Position numbers and translations under genes: made by a program. The notes beneath the pieces were generated by a model that saw only the letters and a program-made list of their open reading frames with translations, ran no database searches and was not told where the DNA came from. Below are positions 14,938 to 24,700 of a stretch of DNA of 64,000 nt, one piece after another (the first letter of the stretch is position 1; each line of letters starts with the position of its first letter). The stretch comes from Kineosporia aurantiaca JCM 3230 (GTDB taxonomy: Bacteria > Actinomycetota > Actinomycetes > Actinomycetales > Kineosporiaceae), in assembly GCA_000719025.1 (NCBI GenBank), contig JODP01000013.1:612159-676158 (forward strand). Reading direction: 5' to 3'.

Positions 14938-17322
14938 ATGCTCACCGCCCTCCTGTCCCGCCTGCCCGGAATCCCGCCGTCCGCCCCGGTGACCCGCAAG
15001 CGCCGGGCCGTTCAGCTCCTGGTGGCCACGGCGCTCCTGCCCGCCACCACCCTCGGCCCGGCCGCCCTCCGGGCCCACGCGGCCGACGAGCCGATCCGGA
15101 TCCCCCTGCACGCCGAGAACACCACCGCCCGCCTGCTGGGCGTCTCGGCCGCCGGAGTGGCCGTGGCGCAGAGTTCTCCAGAGGCCGAGAACAGCGACGG
15201 CACAGTCTATTCCGGGTCCTGGTCCGGATCCCTGCTCCCCCGCTCGCAGGCCGTGGCGCTGCGCAGTTCCGGCGCGGGCATGACCGGGACGACGCTGGCC
15301 TACACGGTGGGCCATCCGGACGTCGCCACCCCTTGGACCGAGCCGCGCCGCCTGGACGTGCTCACCGGGAAGGACGCGGCCGATCCCACCGGCGGCCCGG
15401 TCAGCGATCCGGTGTTCGCCGGGGACAGCTGGGTCGCCGAGGACGTGCCGGCCGGACTGAACGGGAACCTGCGCCGCTACCCACTTTCCGGGTCAACCGG
15501 GCCGGCGTTCTGGACTCCGGACGGGAAGCAGCTGACCGGGTTCGACGCAGATTCCGAGGGGACGCTGGTCGCGTACGGCACGTACCTTCCGACGGACGAC
15601 TTCTGGAAGCCCACCGGGCCCTACCGGCTCGACCTGATCGACGCGAAAACCTCTACCTCGCAGCGGATCGCCAGCTCCACTCCGGCAATCTCAGAACCCC
15701 ACCTGGCAGCCGACCGGGTGGTCTGGGTGAGCATCGGGAGCAATGGCGCCCGCGTGGTCAACACTTCGTTCCGGACCGGCGGAGCGGTCACCCAGTTCAC
15801 CGAGACCAGCTCCGGAGCTGCACTTTCCGATCTGACGGTGGCCGACGACGGAACCATCGGATACCTGGTCAAGTCCGGAAAGATCTCCTCTTTGCGGCTT
15901 CTCAAGAACGGGAAGAAGACGGACGTCGCGGTTCCGCTGGGTAGCACGGGCCTGGACACCTTGGGGAACGACTTCTACACGGCTTCGGGCGGCAGCCGAA
16001 CGGTGGCCGGCGTGTACCGGATTTCCGCAGGAAAGGCATCACGGGTCAAGGCTTTACCTCGGCCTGAGCGCGAGGTCGAGGACTGGTCGTTCGACCACGG
16101 GGTGCTCCGATACCTCGACCGTTCCGGTGGGGAATCCGACGAACTGGCATTGTGGACGCGTCGGGTCAAGGACGCGACCGGCGCACCGGTGGTGAGCGCC
16201 GAGAGTTCGACCCCCACCGTGCTCCCACTCCCCGCCGCCGGTCTGGACGACCCCCAGGTGGCCTTCGATGCCGGCCGAGGTGCAGTGCCGAGCCGGAAAT
16301 ACCTTATGCAGTGGGATCTTCTGGACCGCAATCGAAGGACCGGTGTCGGGGTTGAGCAGACGCCGATCCCAGACGCCGACGGAACTCCGGTCCAGCGAGC
16401 CGGAACCCCGGTGGTTTCAGGTCCGTACGTCCTGCTCAACGGCGTGGTGCAGCGTTCCGACGGACACGTGATCTACACCGAGCCGGTGCGAGCCCGTCAG
16501 GCCGGCCAGGACGCGCTCTTCGGCTCCCGCCTGGTCTACGGCCTGACTACGGACGCGGGCTCCGGGCAGGTCTGGTCGGTGGACACCGAGGACCCGTCCC
16601 CGGTCCGCCTGGCCTCGACCGCCTGCGATCACGCTCCAGAAACCGCTACCTGGGGAGGCCTCTCGGCCTGGACCAGTTGCGACGCCCAACAGATCACCAT
16701 CGGACGATCGGTGGGCGGCGGCTCGCTCCGTACGGTTTCGAGTGGGCTTACGGGTCAATCGGGGACGCTCGGACTCACCATGAACGGGACGGCGCTGGGT
16801 TGGGTTGCGAACGGGCAGGCGTACGTGCTGAACCTGGCCTCGGGCACCAGTCGCCCGGTTGCGCTGGAGGGCGAGACCACCCGGATCGTCATTGACGGAA
16901 ACAGCGTGGTTCGCGAGGTCAACCGCGAGAACGCCGTCCCGGCCACCGTTCTCCAGGTCGACAAGCTGCCCTTCAAGGTGACCCCGTCCCCGAGGCTGAC
17001 CGGCCAGGTGCTCACGCTCAGCTTCAGCCCGGACGGCGACGGCCGGGCCGACACCTGGCCCGCACAGTTCGACACCACCGCTCCCCTGGCCACCGCCTCG
17101 CTCCGCTTCGTCTCGATCCGCAGCAAGGCCCCGGTCCGGACGCTGACCACCGCCAAGGTGTCCGACGGCTCGGTCCGGCTGGCCTGGGACGGGCTCAGCA
17201 GCACCGGCCGGAAGGCGGCGAAGGGGCCCTACCAGTGGACGCTGATCGCCCGGGACGCTTCGGGGCGAAAGGTGACGACCGACGGCAAGACGGCGGTGAC
17301 CGGGACGGTGTGGATCGGCTGA
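14938..17322 (+). CDS. Large exported protein with propeller-like repeats and C-terminal FlgD-like Ig domain
   Basis: 794 aa. A Sec-type signal (about 18-48: KRRAVQLLVATALLPATTL ... ALRAHA) precedes a long beta-rich region built of short strands with Asp/Gly turns, suggestive of a beta-propeller. The last ~100 residues start LSFSPDGDGRADTW and end GPYQWTLIARDASGRKV, the FlgD-like Ig/CHU_C-type fold. A cysteine pair (STACDHAPETATWGGL ... TSCDAQQITI) is conserved in the adjacent paralogue. No sortase motif or C-terminal membrane anchor is visible, so secretion or non-covalent wall association is likely. Function unknown. Confidence 0.75.
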   Translation: MLTALLSRLPGIPPSAPVTRKRRAVQLLVATALLPATTLGPAALRAHAADEPIRIPLHAENTTARLLGVSAAGVAVAQSSPEAENSDGTVYSGSWSGSLLPRSQAVALRSSGAGMTGTTLAYTVGHPDVATPWTEPRRLDVLTGKDAADPTGGPVSDPVFAGDSWVAEDVPAGLNGNLRRYPLSGSTGPAFWTPDGKQLTGFDADSEGTLVAYGTYLPTDDFWKPTGPYRLDLIDAKTSTSQRIASSTPAISEPHLAADRVVWVSIGSNGARVVNTSFRTGGAVTQFTETSSGAALSDLTVADDGTIGYLVKSGKISSLRLLKNGKKTDVAVPLGSTGLDTLGNDFYTASGGSRTVAGVYRISAGKASRVKALPRPEREVEDWSFDHGVLRYLDRSGGESDELALWTRRVKDATGAPVVSAESSTPTVLPLPAAGLDDPQVAFDAGRGAVPSRKYLMQWDLLDRNRRTGVGVEQTPIPDADGTPVQRAGTPVVSGPYVLLNGVVQRSDGHVIYTEPVRARQAGQDALFGSRLVYGLTTDAGSGQVWSVDTEDPSPVRLASTACDHAPETATWGGLSAWTSCDAQQITIGRSVGGGSLRTVSSGLTGQSGTLGLTMNGTALGWVANGQAYVLNLASGTSRPVALEGETTRIVIDGNSVVREVNRENAVPATVLQVDKLPFKVTPSPRLTGQVLTLSFSPDGDGRADTWPAQFDTTAPLATASLRFVSIRSKAPVRTLTTAKVSDGSVRLAWDGLSSTGRKAAKGPYQWTLIARDASGRKVTTDGKTAVTGTVWIG

Positions 17323-17621
17323 TCCGCAGTTGAACGGCCGGGCCTGTCCTCGAGGTGGAGCTCAAATGGCCCGCACCGTGGACAGAACCGGCGGGTCCGG
17401 GACAAGGGCGGACAGTAGGCGGTTCGGCCGTCTCTACGGTGCCGTTGACCATGGCTGCTGCGCCGGACATGCGGGGCGAAAGTGCGCATGATTGCCATCC
17501 GTTGAGCGAGTGAACGGCCGAGGCGTCCGGTGTGGGTGAGGCCGGGCGTCAGGATGCGTGCATCCGCCCCGGTCTCGGAGCACCATGCGCAGGTGTCCGG
17601 ATCACGATGGGAGCTGCGCAG
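17323..17621. other. Intergenic gap between the two paralogous exported-protein genes
   Basis: About 300 bp. No supported gene, RNA or strong hairpin was seen. A short GAACGGCCG motif occurs twice (near 17333 and 17512). Confidence 0.4.
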
Positions 17622-20600
17622 ATGACGCCTCGACCGGCAGCCGGTGAACCGGCCACCGAGCCGTCGGTCACCCCGGCCCTCACCGACCTCACAACGCCAG
17701 TCGATCTCACCGGCCCAGCCAATCGCACCGGCCCAGCCAATCGCACAGCGCCGGTCGATCTCACCGGGCCCGCCGACCCCTCGGGACCAGCTGGCCCGGT
17801 CAACGCCGTCACCGCGGCCAACGCCGTCGTCCCGGCCAGCGCGGGCGGCCCGGCCAAGGCTGTCGGCCCGTCCAACTCTGTCAGCCCGGCCAACGCCGTC
17901 AGTCCGGCCAACGCCGTCAGTCCGGCCAACGCCGTCAGTCCGGCCAAGGCGGTCGGCGCGGCCAACCCCGTCAGCCCGGCCAACGCGGTTGGTCCGGTCA
18001 AGGCGGCCGGTCCCATCAACCCGCGGAGCGAGACTGGCACGGCGGTTGCGAGCGGTTCGAACGCTTTGGTCGTCCGGCCGCGCTCGGCACCTGACCTGGT
18101 GACCCAACCGGGTTCGGACGCGCAGCAGGGCCGGAGCGCCTGTACAGACCCCGAAGCACAGGCCGTTCTCGCCGGACAAGCCGATCCGGCAGTACAGGCG
18201 GATCCCGCCGGACAAGGCGGTCTCGCCCTACAAGCCGATCCCGTCGTACAAGGTGGTCTCGCCCTACAAGGCGACCCCGCACTGCAGACCGACCCCGCCG
18301 CTCAAGGCCACCCCGCACTTCGAGCCGGCCTCGCTGCACAAGGCGACCCCGCACTACAGACCGGCCTCGCCATAAAAGCCGATCCTACAATGCAAGCTGG
18401 CCTCGCCATACAGGCCGATCCCGCACTACAGGCCGACCTCGCCATACGAGTCGACCCGGCAGTACAAGCCGACCTCGCCATGCAAACCGACCCCGCCACA
18501 CAGGCCGACCTCGCCATACAAGCCGACCCCGCCACACAGGCCAACCTCACCACACAAGCCGACCCCGCCACACAGGCCAACCTCACCACACAAGCCGACC
18601 TCACCACACAGGCCAATCCCGCCGTAAAGGCCGGTCTCGCCGCACAAGCCAACCCCATCACACAAGCCGATCTGACCGTCCAAACAGATCCTGCCCGGGT
18701 AGACCAGAACACCCGCCCCGAGCGGGTGCCGGATCTGGGCATCCAAGTGCTGCCCGACGACGACCTCAGCGTCATCCACGACGAGCCGGCCACCAAGACC
18801 ACCCAACCCACGGTCCCCCCGCAAACGCCCCCGGACCCGACCGACCCCGCAAGCCCGCGTCGTCCCGGTAGGCACGCGGGCCTTTTCCCCGGGGCGTTGG
18901 CCCTGTGCCTTCTCCTAACGGGAGCAGTGGACTCCTCGGGCAGCGATGGCGAACCGGTCCGTACCCGCGCGGCGGCCCTGGCCGCCCGCACGGTGCAGCC
19001 CGCGGCCCGGCTGACCATGCTCGGGCATCCGGCGCCGGCTCAGGTCAGGCTGATCGGAGCCTCGGAGGAGGGCATAGCGGTTGTTCGGGGGGCAGCGGCC
19101 GGGAGCGGGGCCGCTCCTACCGTCTACACCGGGGCTCTGGCCAGTAGGGACGGGAGCATGCGGCTGAGCGAGCGGCCGGGGGTAGGGGCGAGCAGCGCGT
19201 CTGGTGCGCTGGTTCGGCTCAGCGTGGCCGGAGGGGTGCTGGCCCGGTACGAGCTTGGGGGGAAAGGTCGCGGGAACAGCTATCCGCAGGAACAGCAGCT
19301 GGATCTGGCCACGGGCCAGGATGCGGCCGAGCAGGGGTCGCTGGCGGTCCGGGAGCAGCCGAAGGGGGGCGCCGCGACAGCGCCGTACACCCAGATCAAT
19401 CCGGGCGGGAAGATCGTGCTCGGCGCCCCCAAGGGCTGGCTGAAGTTCCCGGGGATCTCGGCGCGGATCGTGAAGACCAAGACCGGGTGGGCGCTGGATC
19501 ATAAGCAGGCCAGCTCGCGAGCGATTGTCCGGGTGAAGTTGCCGGCGGGGGTGACGAGCGGTTCGGGGTTGGACGCGGTGGGCGACCGGTTCTACACCGT
19601 CTCCAGTGGGCGTCATCCGTCGGTCTACGTGATCCAGGGCAAGACGGTGATCAAGGTCGCGGATGTGCCCGCTGCCCGCTACCCCGTCACTTCCTGGGCT
19701 CTGAGCGGCAGCACGTTGTACTACACCGACCGTTCGTTGGGCCCCTACGCCGGACAGTCCCCCAACCCGCCGACCGCGCTCTTCAGCAGCCCGCTGACGG
19801 TGAAGAAGGGCAAGGTTGTTCTTGGTCCCACGACACCCCTCCTACAGGCGGCCGGGAGCGCGGTCAGGAACCCGGTGTCCACCATTGTGCCGATCGCCTT
19901 CTCAGCCGGCCGTGGCGTTCTGCTGAACACCACCGGCAAGGGCGTGTGGCGGCTGCTCGACCAGGCGCGGACCACGGCGATCGTGGGTCAGCGGCCGGTT
20001 CAGCTGCAGAGCGGTGCCCGCGCCGCCATCGCCGACAACTCGCCGCAGGTCTCCGGTCCGTACACGCTGGTGGCCGGGCAGGTCTTCCGGCCGGACGGCG
20101 AGCTGCTCTGGACCGAGCCCTCGGCCGCCGCGGTGACCGGGCAGGACGATCTGTACGGCGCCGATCTGGTGTACGCGGTGCCGGACGGTGGCACCGACCG
20201 GGACGGCAACAATCTGGCCGGGGTCTGGTCGGTCAACGCCGAGCGCCCGCTGCCGATCCGGCTGGACCCGGAGAGCTGCAAGGTCACGCCGCAGGTGGCG
20301 ATCTGGGCGGGGAAGGCGGCCTGGACGAACTGTGATGCTTCCCAGATCACCGTGCAGGATCTGCGCACCGGTGAGATCCGCGACGTCGATACCGGGCTAG
20401 GTCTGATCATCGGTTCCGACCCGCAGCCCATCACTGGCCTGACCCTGCGTGAAGGGGTGCTGGCCTGGCGCGACGGCGAGGCGCTGTCCCTGCTGAACCT
20501 GTCTGACCCCGGATCCTCACCGGTGGTGCTGCCCGGCGCTACGACCCGTTTCTCTCTGGACGGAAATCTGGTCGCCCGCGATGTGAAGATCGACGGGGGT

Positions 20601-21017
20601 AGGGACGTCGTGATCGACCAGGTGCCCTTCGCGGTGAACCTGCGACCCCGGCTGATCAGCGCCGCCGCCCCGCTCGGCTTCACGCCGGACGGGGACGGTC
20701 GCTACGACTTCTGGAAGCCGCAGTTCGACGTGACCCGGCCGGTCAAGGCGGCCAAGCTGCGCATTCTGGGGCCGTCGGAGCAGGTGGTGCGAACCTTCAC
20801 GATCGTCGGCGGCCGGGACGGCAGTCTGCGCGGGGTCAGCTGGGACGGCCGCTCCGGCAGCGGGAAGAAGCTGCCGGTCGCCGACTACACCTGGGAGCTG
20901 ACGGCCCAGGCGGTAGACGGTTCCGGGACGCTCACCTCGGCCGGGTCGCCGGCCCGGGCCCGGGGGACGATCGAGATCAGCTCGATCACCCGGCCGAAGG
21001 CGGCGAAGGCCCGGTAA
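17622..21017 (+). CDS. Hexapeptide-repeat protein with internal membrane segment and exported FlgD-Ig-type domain
   Basis: 1131 aa. From about residue 60 to 131 there are twelve hexapeptides of the ANAVSP type, and from about 187 to 360 twenty-nine of the (A/T)(D/N)(P/L)AxQ type, both encoded by 18-bp repeats. A single hydrophobic segment near 425-440 (LFPGALALCLLLTGAV) follows RRPGRH, so the repeats would be cytoplasmic and the remaining ~690 residues exported. The exported part is paralogous to the preceding gene: VRLIGASEEGIAVVRG, a conserved cysteine pair (ESCKVTP ... TNCDASQITV) and a C-terminal FTPDGDGRYDFW Ig domain. ATG 17622 has GGGAG upstream; the frame is open from 17532. A start inside the repeats near the hydrophobic segment cannot be excluded. 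Function unknown. Confidence 0.72.
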   Translation: MTPRPAAGEPATEPSVTPALTDLTTPVDLTGPANRTGPANRTAPVDLTGPADPSGPAGPVNAVTAANAVVPASAGGPAKAVGPSNSVSPANAVSPANAVSPANAVSPAKAVGAANPVSPANAVGPVKAAGPINPRSETGTAVASGSNALVVRPRSAPDLVTQPGSDAQQGRSACTDPEAQAVLAGQADPAVQADPAGQGGLALQADPVVQGGLALQGDPALQTDPAAQGHPALRAGLAAQGDPALQTGLAIKADPTMQAGLAIQADPALQADLAIRVDPAVQADLAMQTDPATQADLAIQADPATQANLTTQADPATQANLTTQADLTTQANPAVKAGLAAQANPITQADLTVQTDPARVDQNTRPERVPDLGIQVLPDDDLSVIHDEPATKTTQPTVPPQTPPDPTDPASPRRPGRHAGLFPGALALCLLLTGAVDSSGSDGEPVRTRAAALAARTVQPAARLTMLGHPAPAQVRLIGASEEGIAVVRGAAAGSGAAPTVYTGALASRDGSMRLSERPGVGASSASGALVRLSVAGGVLARYELGGKGRGNSYPQEQQLDLATGQDAAEQGSLAVREQPKGGAATAPYTQINPGGKIVLGAPKGWLKFPGISARIVKTKTGWALDHKQASSRAIVRVKLPAGVTSGSGLDAVGDRFYTVSSGRHPSVYVIQGKTVIKVADVPAARYPVTSWALSGSTLYYTDRSLGPYAGQSPNPPTALFSSPLTVKKGKVVLGPTTPLLQAAGSAVRNPVSTIVPIAFSAGRGVLLNTTGKGVWRLLDQARTTAIVGQRPVQLQSGARAAIADNSPQVSGPYTLVAGQVFRPDGELLWTEPSAAAVTGQDDLYGADLVYAVPDGGTDRDGNNLAGVWSVNAERPLPIRLDPESCKVTPQVAIWAGKAAWTNCDASQITVQDLRTGEIRDVDTGLGLIIGSDPQPITGLTLREGVLAWRDGEALSLLNLSDPGSSPVVLPGATTRFSLDGNLVARDVKIDGGRDVVIDQVPFAVNLRPRLISAAAPLGFTPDGDGRYDFWKPQFDVTRPVKAAKLRILGPSEQVVRTFTIVGGRDGSLRGVSWDGRSGSGKKLPVADYTWELTAQAVDGSGTLTSAGSPARARGTIEISSITRPKAAKAR
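17799..18014 (+). repeat. 18-bp in-frame tandem repeat, first array (about 12 units)
   Basis: Units resembling GCCAACGCCGTCAGTCCG encode the hexapeptide ANAVSP and variants; three consecutive units are identical at the protein level. Confidence 0.8.
18180..18701 (+). repeat. 18-bp in-frame tandem repeat, second array (about 29 units)
   Basis: Units encode six-residue blocks such as ADPATQ, ADLAIQ, ANLTTQ. The third position alternates between Pro and Leu in many neighbouring units, giving a 12-residue super-period in parts. Confidence 0.8.
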
Positions 21018-21035
21018 GTCGGTTGACCTACCGGG
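21010..21035. terminator. Hairpin between convergent repeat-protein and Rieske genes
   Basis: CCCGGTA ... TACCGGG with an inner GTC/GAC pair and a GGTT loop overlaps the stop codon of the plus-strand gene. It lies 29 bases from the end of the minus-strand Rieske gene. Confidence 0.55.
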
Positions 21036-21063
21036 CCCCCGCCTAACAAGCTGCGGGAATGGG

Positions 21064-21642
21064 TCAGGCCGTGACGATGTTGCCGCCGTCGACCTTGACC
21101 GCGATCGGGGTCAGCGACTTACCGGCCGCAGGCCCCGAGACGAAAGCACCCGTGAGCTTCTCGAACACCGATCCATGCAGCGGGCACACCAGCTGGTCAC
21201 CCTTCACCGCCACAGTTCCGCCCTGGTGCGGGCAGACGGCGGAGAACGCGGCCGGCTTGTCGGCGTCCGGCATCGCGACGATGATCGGGGCTCCGTCGAG
21301 CTCGAAGCTCGCCGCGTCCCCGGTGGCGATGGTCGACTCCTTGGCGATCACCTCGCCGCCGCTGCCCGAACCGCCGGAGCCGCTGTCGGCCGAGGCGGAG
21401 CTGCTGGCGGCCGGGGCGTCGGCCGTGGTGGTGGTGCCGGAAGAGCCCGAGGAGTCCGACGCGGCGCTGTCGGAGCTACCCCCGCCGCAGGCGGCCAGGC
21501 CGGCCGCCCCCAGCAGGGAGATCGAGCAGACCGCCATCGCCCGGCGACGGCTGAACCCGGTGGACTCGGTGACCGGTGCGATCGCTTCCTCGGTCTCGGA
21601 AGCAGTCTGCGTCACTCCGGTGCTGCGGAGAGTTGCAGTCAT
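21064..21642 (-). CDS. Tat-exported Rieske [2Fe-2S] lipoprotein
   Basis: 192 aa. A twin-arginine signal (SRRRAMAVCSISLLGAAG, arginines at 32-34) ends in the lipobox LAAC (Cys52), followed by a long Ser/Gly/Ala linker (about 53-96). The Rieske domain holds C137-P-H139 in CPHQGG and C153-P-L-H156 in CPLHGS, the two Cys and two His that bind the [2Fe-2S] cluster. Tat export suits a protein that folds around its cofactor inside the cell. It is an extracytoplasmic electron carrier; no oxidase or reductase partner is adjacent. The ATG at 21642 has AGGAGG eight bases upstream. It is divergent from hrpA across about 100 bp of AT-richer DNA. Confidence 0.88.
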   Translation of the reverse strand: MTATLRSTGVTQTASETEEAIAPVTESTGFSRRRAMAVCSISLLGAAGLAACGGGSSDSAASDSSGSSGTTTTADAPAASSSASADSGSGGSGSGGEVIAKESTIATGDAASFELDGAPIIVAMPDADKPAAFSAVCPHQGGTVAVKGDQLVCPLHGSVFEKLTGAFVSGPAAGKSLTPIAVKVDGGNIVTA

Positions 21643-21741
21643 GATTGATCCTCCTGGTGAGGTCGTTGAAGTCGCAAATAGTAGTGACAAAGACCCCCAC
21701 CAAAGCAAGTTTTCCCCTGTCGTGTCGAGGATTTCGCGTAG

Positions 21742-24700
21742 ATGAGCACACAAACCTGGGTTTCCGCTGTAAATGATCTGCGGGTTGCCCTGAAAGACGT
21801 GTCGCTGAGCGACGAGCGTCGGCTCGGTCGCCAGCTCGACTCCGTGCTGCACTCACGCCGGCGCAGCGAGGACGAGAAGAGCGCCGAACTGGCCCGGATC
21901 GAGCGGGAGATCGAGGGCGGAAGGGCAAGGATCGAGTCCCGTCGCGCCTCCGTCCCCGCGATCACCTATCCGGAACAGTTACCCGTCAGTCAGCGGCGGG
22001 ACGATCTGCTCACCGCGATCGCCGAGCACCAGGTCGTGATCGTGGCAGGTGAGACCGGCTCCGGCAAGACCACTCAACTGCCGAAGATCTGCCTGGAACT
22101 GGGCCGCGGGGTCCGCGGGATGATCGGCCACACCCAGCCCCGGCGACTCGCGGCGCGCTCGGTGTCCGAGAGGATCGCCGAGGAGATCGGCGGCGCCGGT
22201 GCGGAGGTCGGCGGAACCATCGGGTACGCCGTCCGTTTCACCGACCAGGTGAGCGACTCGACGCTGGTCAAGCTGATGACGGACGGAATCCTGCTGGCCG
22301 AGATCCAGCGCGACCGGCTGCTCAGCCGGTACGACACGATCATCATCGACGAGGCGCACGAGCGCAGCCTGAACATCGACTTCCTGCTCGGTTATCTCAA
22401 GCAACTGCTCCCCCGCCGGCCGGACCTGAAGCTGGTGATCACCTCGGCCACGATCGACCCGGAGGCGTTCTCGCGACACTTCGGCGATGCGCCGATCATC
22501 GAGGTCTCCGGTCGTACCTATCCGGTCGAGGTCCGTTACCGGCCGCTGGTTCTCGTGGAGGAGACCGGTGAGGACGAAGAGACCACCGTCGAGGTCACCC
22601 GGGACCCGATCGAGGCGGTGCTCGAGGCGGTGGACGAGCTCGAGGCCGATGGCCCGGGCGACATCCTGGTCTTCTTCAGTGGGGAACGCGAGATCCGGGA
22701 CGCGGCGGACGCCCTCGGCCGGCACGTGGGGGCGAACACCGAGGTGGTGCCGCTCTACGCCCGGCTGAGCGCGGCCGAGCAGCACAAGGTGTTCTCCCCG
22801 CACTCCGGGCGACGCATCGTGCTGGCCACCAACGTGGCCGAAACCTCGCTCACAGTGCCGGGAATCAAGTACGTGATCGACCCGGGGACGGCCCGGATCA
22901 GCCGGTACAGTTTCCGCACCAAGGTGCAGCGGCTGCCGATCGAGCCGGTCTCGCAGGCCTCGGCGAACCAGCGCAAGGGCCGCTGCGGACGGCTCTCGGA
23001 CGGCATCTGCATTCGCCTCTACAGCGAGGAGGACTTCGAGAGCCGGCCCCCGTTCACCGATCCGGAGATCCTGCGGACCAACCTGGCCGCCGTCATCCTG
23101 CAGATGACCTCGCTGAACCTCGGCGAGGTGGAGAACTTCCCGTTCCTCGACCCGCCGGACCCGCGGCAGATCAAGGACGGCGTGGCGCTGCTGCACGAGC
23201 TCAGCGCGATCGACCCGGAGCAGACCGACGCGCGCAAGCGGCTGACCGGGATGGGCCGCACCCTGGCCCAGTTGCCGGTGGACCCGAAGCTGGCCCGGAT
23301 GCTGGTCGAGGCCGACCGGAACGGCTGTCTCGCAGACGTTCTGGTGATCGTCGCGGCGCTGTCGATCCAGGACCCGCGGGAGCGGCCGACCGACAAGCAG
23401 GCCCAGGCCGACCAGTCGCACGCCCGGTTCAAGGACCAGCGCTCGGACTTCCTCAGCTACGTGAACCTGTGGAACTACGTGCTGGGCAAGCAGAAGGAGT
23501 ACGGCTCCTCGCGCTTCCGCCGGATGTGCCGGGACGAGTTCCTGCACAGTCAGCGGATCCGGGAGTGGCAGGACCTGCACGGCCAGTTGCGTCAGGTGCT
23601 GCGCGGGGCCGGGATCCGGGTCGCGGGCGGGCGGGCAACGTCAAGTTTCGATCCCGAAGCCGTGGATGTCGAAGAAATTGACGACGCCCTCGAGCCGGTC
23701 AGCGATTCGGTCGCCGAGAACGTCCATTTGTCGCTGCTTTCCGGTCTTCTCTCGCAGGTCGGCCTGAAGGAGGGCGAGACCCGGGAGTACCTGGGCGCCC
23801 GCAGCGCGAAGTTCGCGATCCAGCCGGGTTCGGCGCTGGCCCGCAGCACCCCGCGCTGGGTGATGGTCGGCGAGCTGGTCGAGACCAGCCGGCTCTGGGG
23901 CCGCACGGCGGCCCGGATCGATCCGCTGTGGATCGAGCGGCTCGGCGGCCATCTGGTGAAACGGCACTACAGCGAGCCGCGTTGGGAGAAGAAGCGCGGC
24001 TCGGCGGTGGCCACGGAACGGGTCACGCTGTACGGCATCCCGGTGGTCACCGGACGGACCGTCGGCTACGGCCGGATCGATCCGGAGCTGTCCCGCGAGC
24101 TGTTCATCCGGCATGCGCTGGTCGAGGGTGAGTGGCGGACCAACCACCACTTCTTCCACGAGAACCGCAAGCTGCTGGGCGATGTCGAGTCGCTGGAGGA
24201 CAAGGTCCGGCGCCGGGACATCGTGGTCGACGACGAGATCCTGTTCGACTTCTACGACCAGCGGATCCCGGCCGACGTGGTGTCGGTGGCGCACTTCGAC
24301 TCGTGGTGGAAGAAGGCCCGCAAGGACCGGCCCGACCAGCTCAGCTTCTGGACGTCGATGCTGTTCGCGCCCGAGGCCCCGAAGGTCTCGGCCGAGGACT
24401 ACCCGGCCACCTGGCGGGCCGGCGGCCTCGACCTGCGGGTCACCTACCAGTTCGAGCCGGGCACGGCCGCGGACGGCGTCACCGTGCACCTGCCCCTGGC
24501 CGGCCTGAACCTGGTGCAGGACCAGGACTTCGAGTGGCAGATCCCGGGTCTGCGCCAGGAACTGGTGACCGAGCTGATCCGGTCGCTGCCCAAGCCGATC
24601 CGCAAGGGCCTGACCCCGGCCCCGGACCGGGCCCGGCAGGTCCTGGAGCGGCTGGCCGACACCGAACCCGGCTCCGAGCCGCTGTTCCCGGCCCTGGAGG

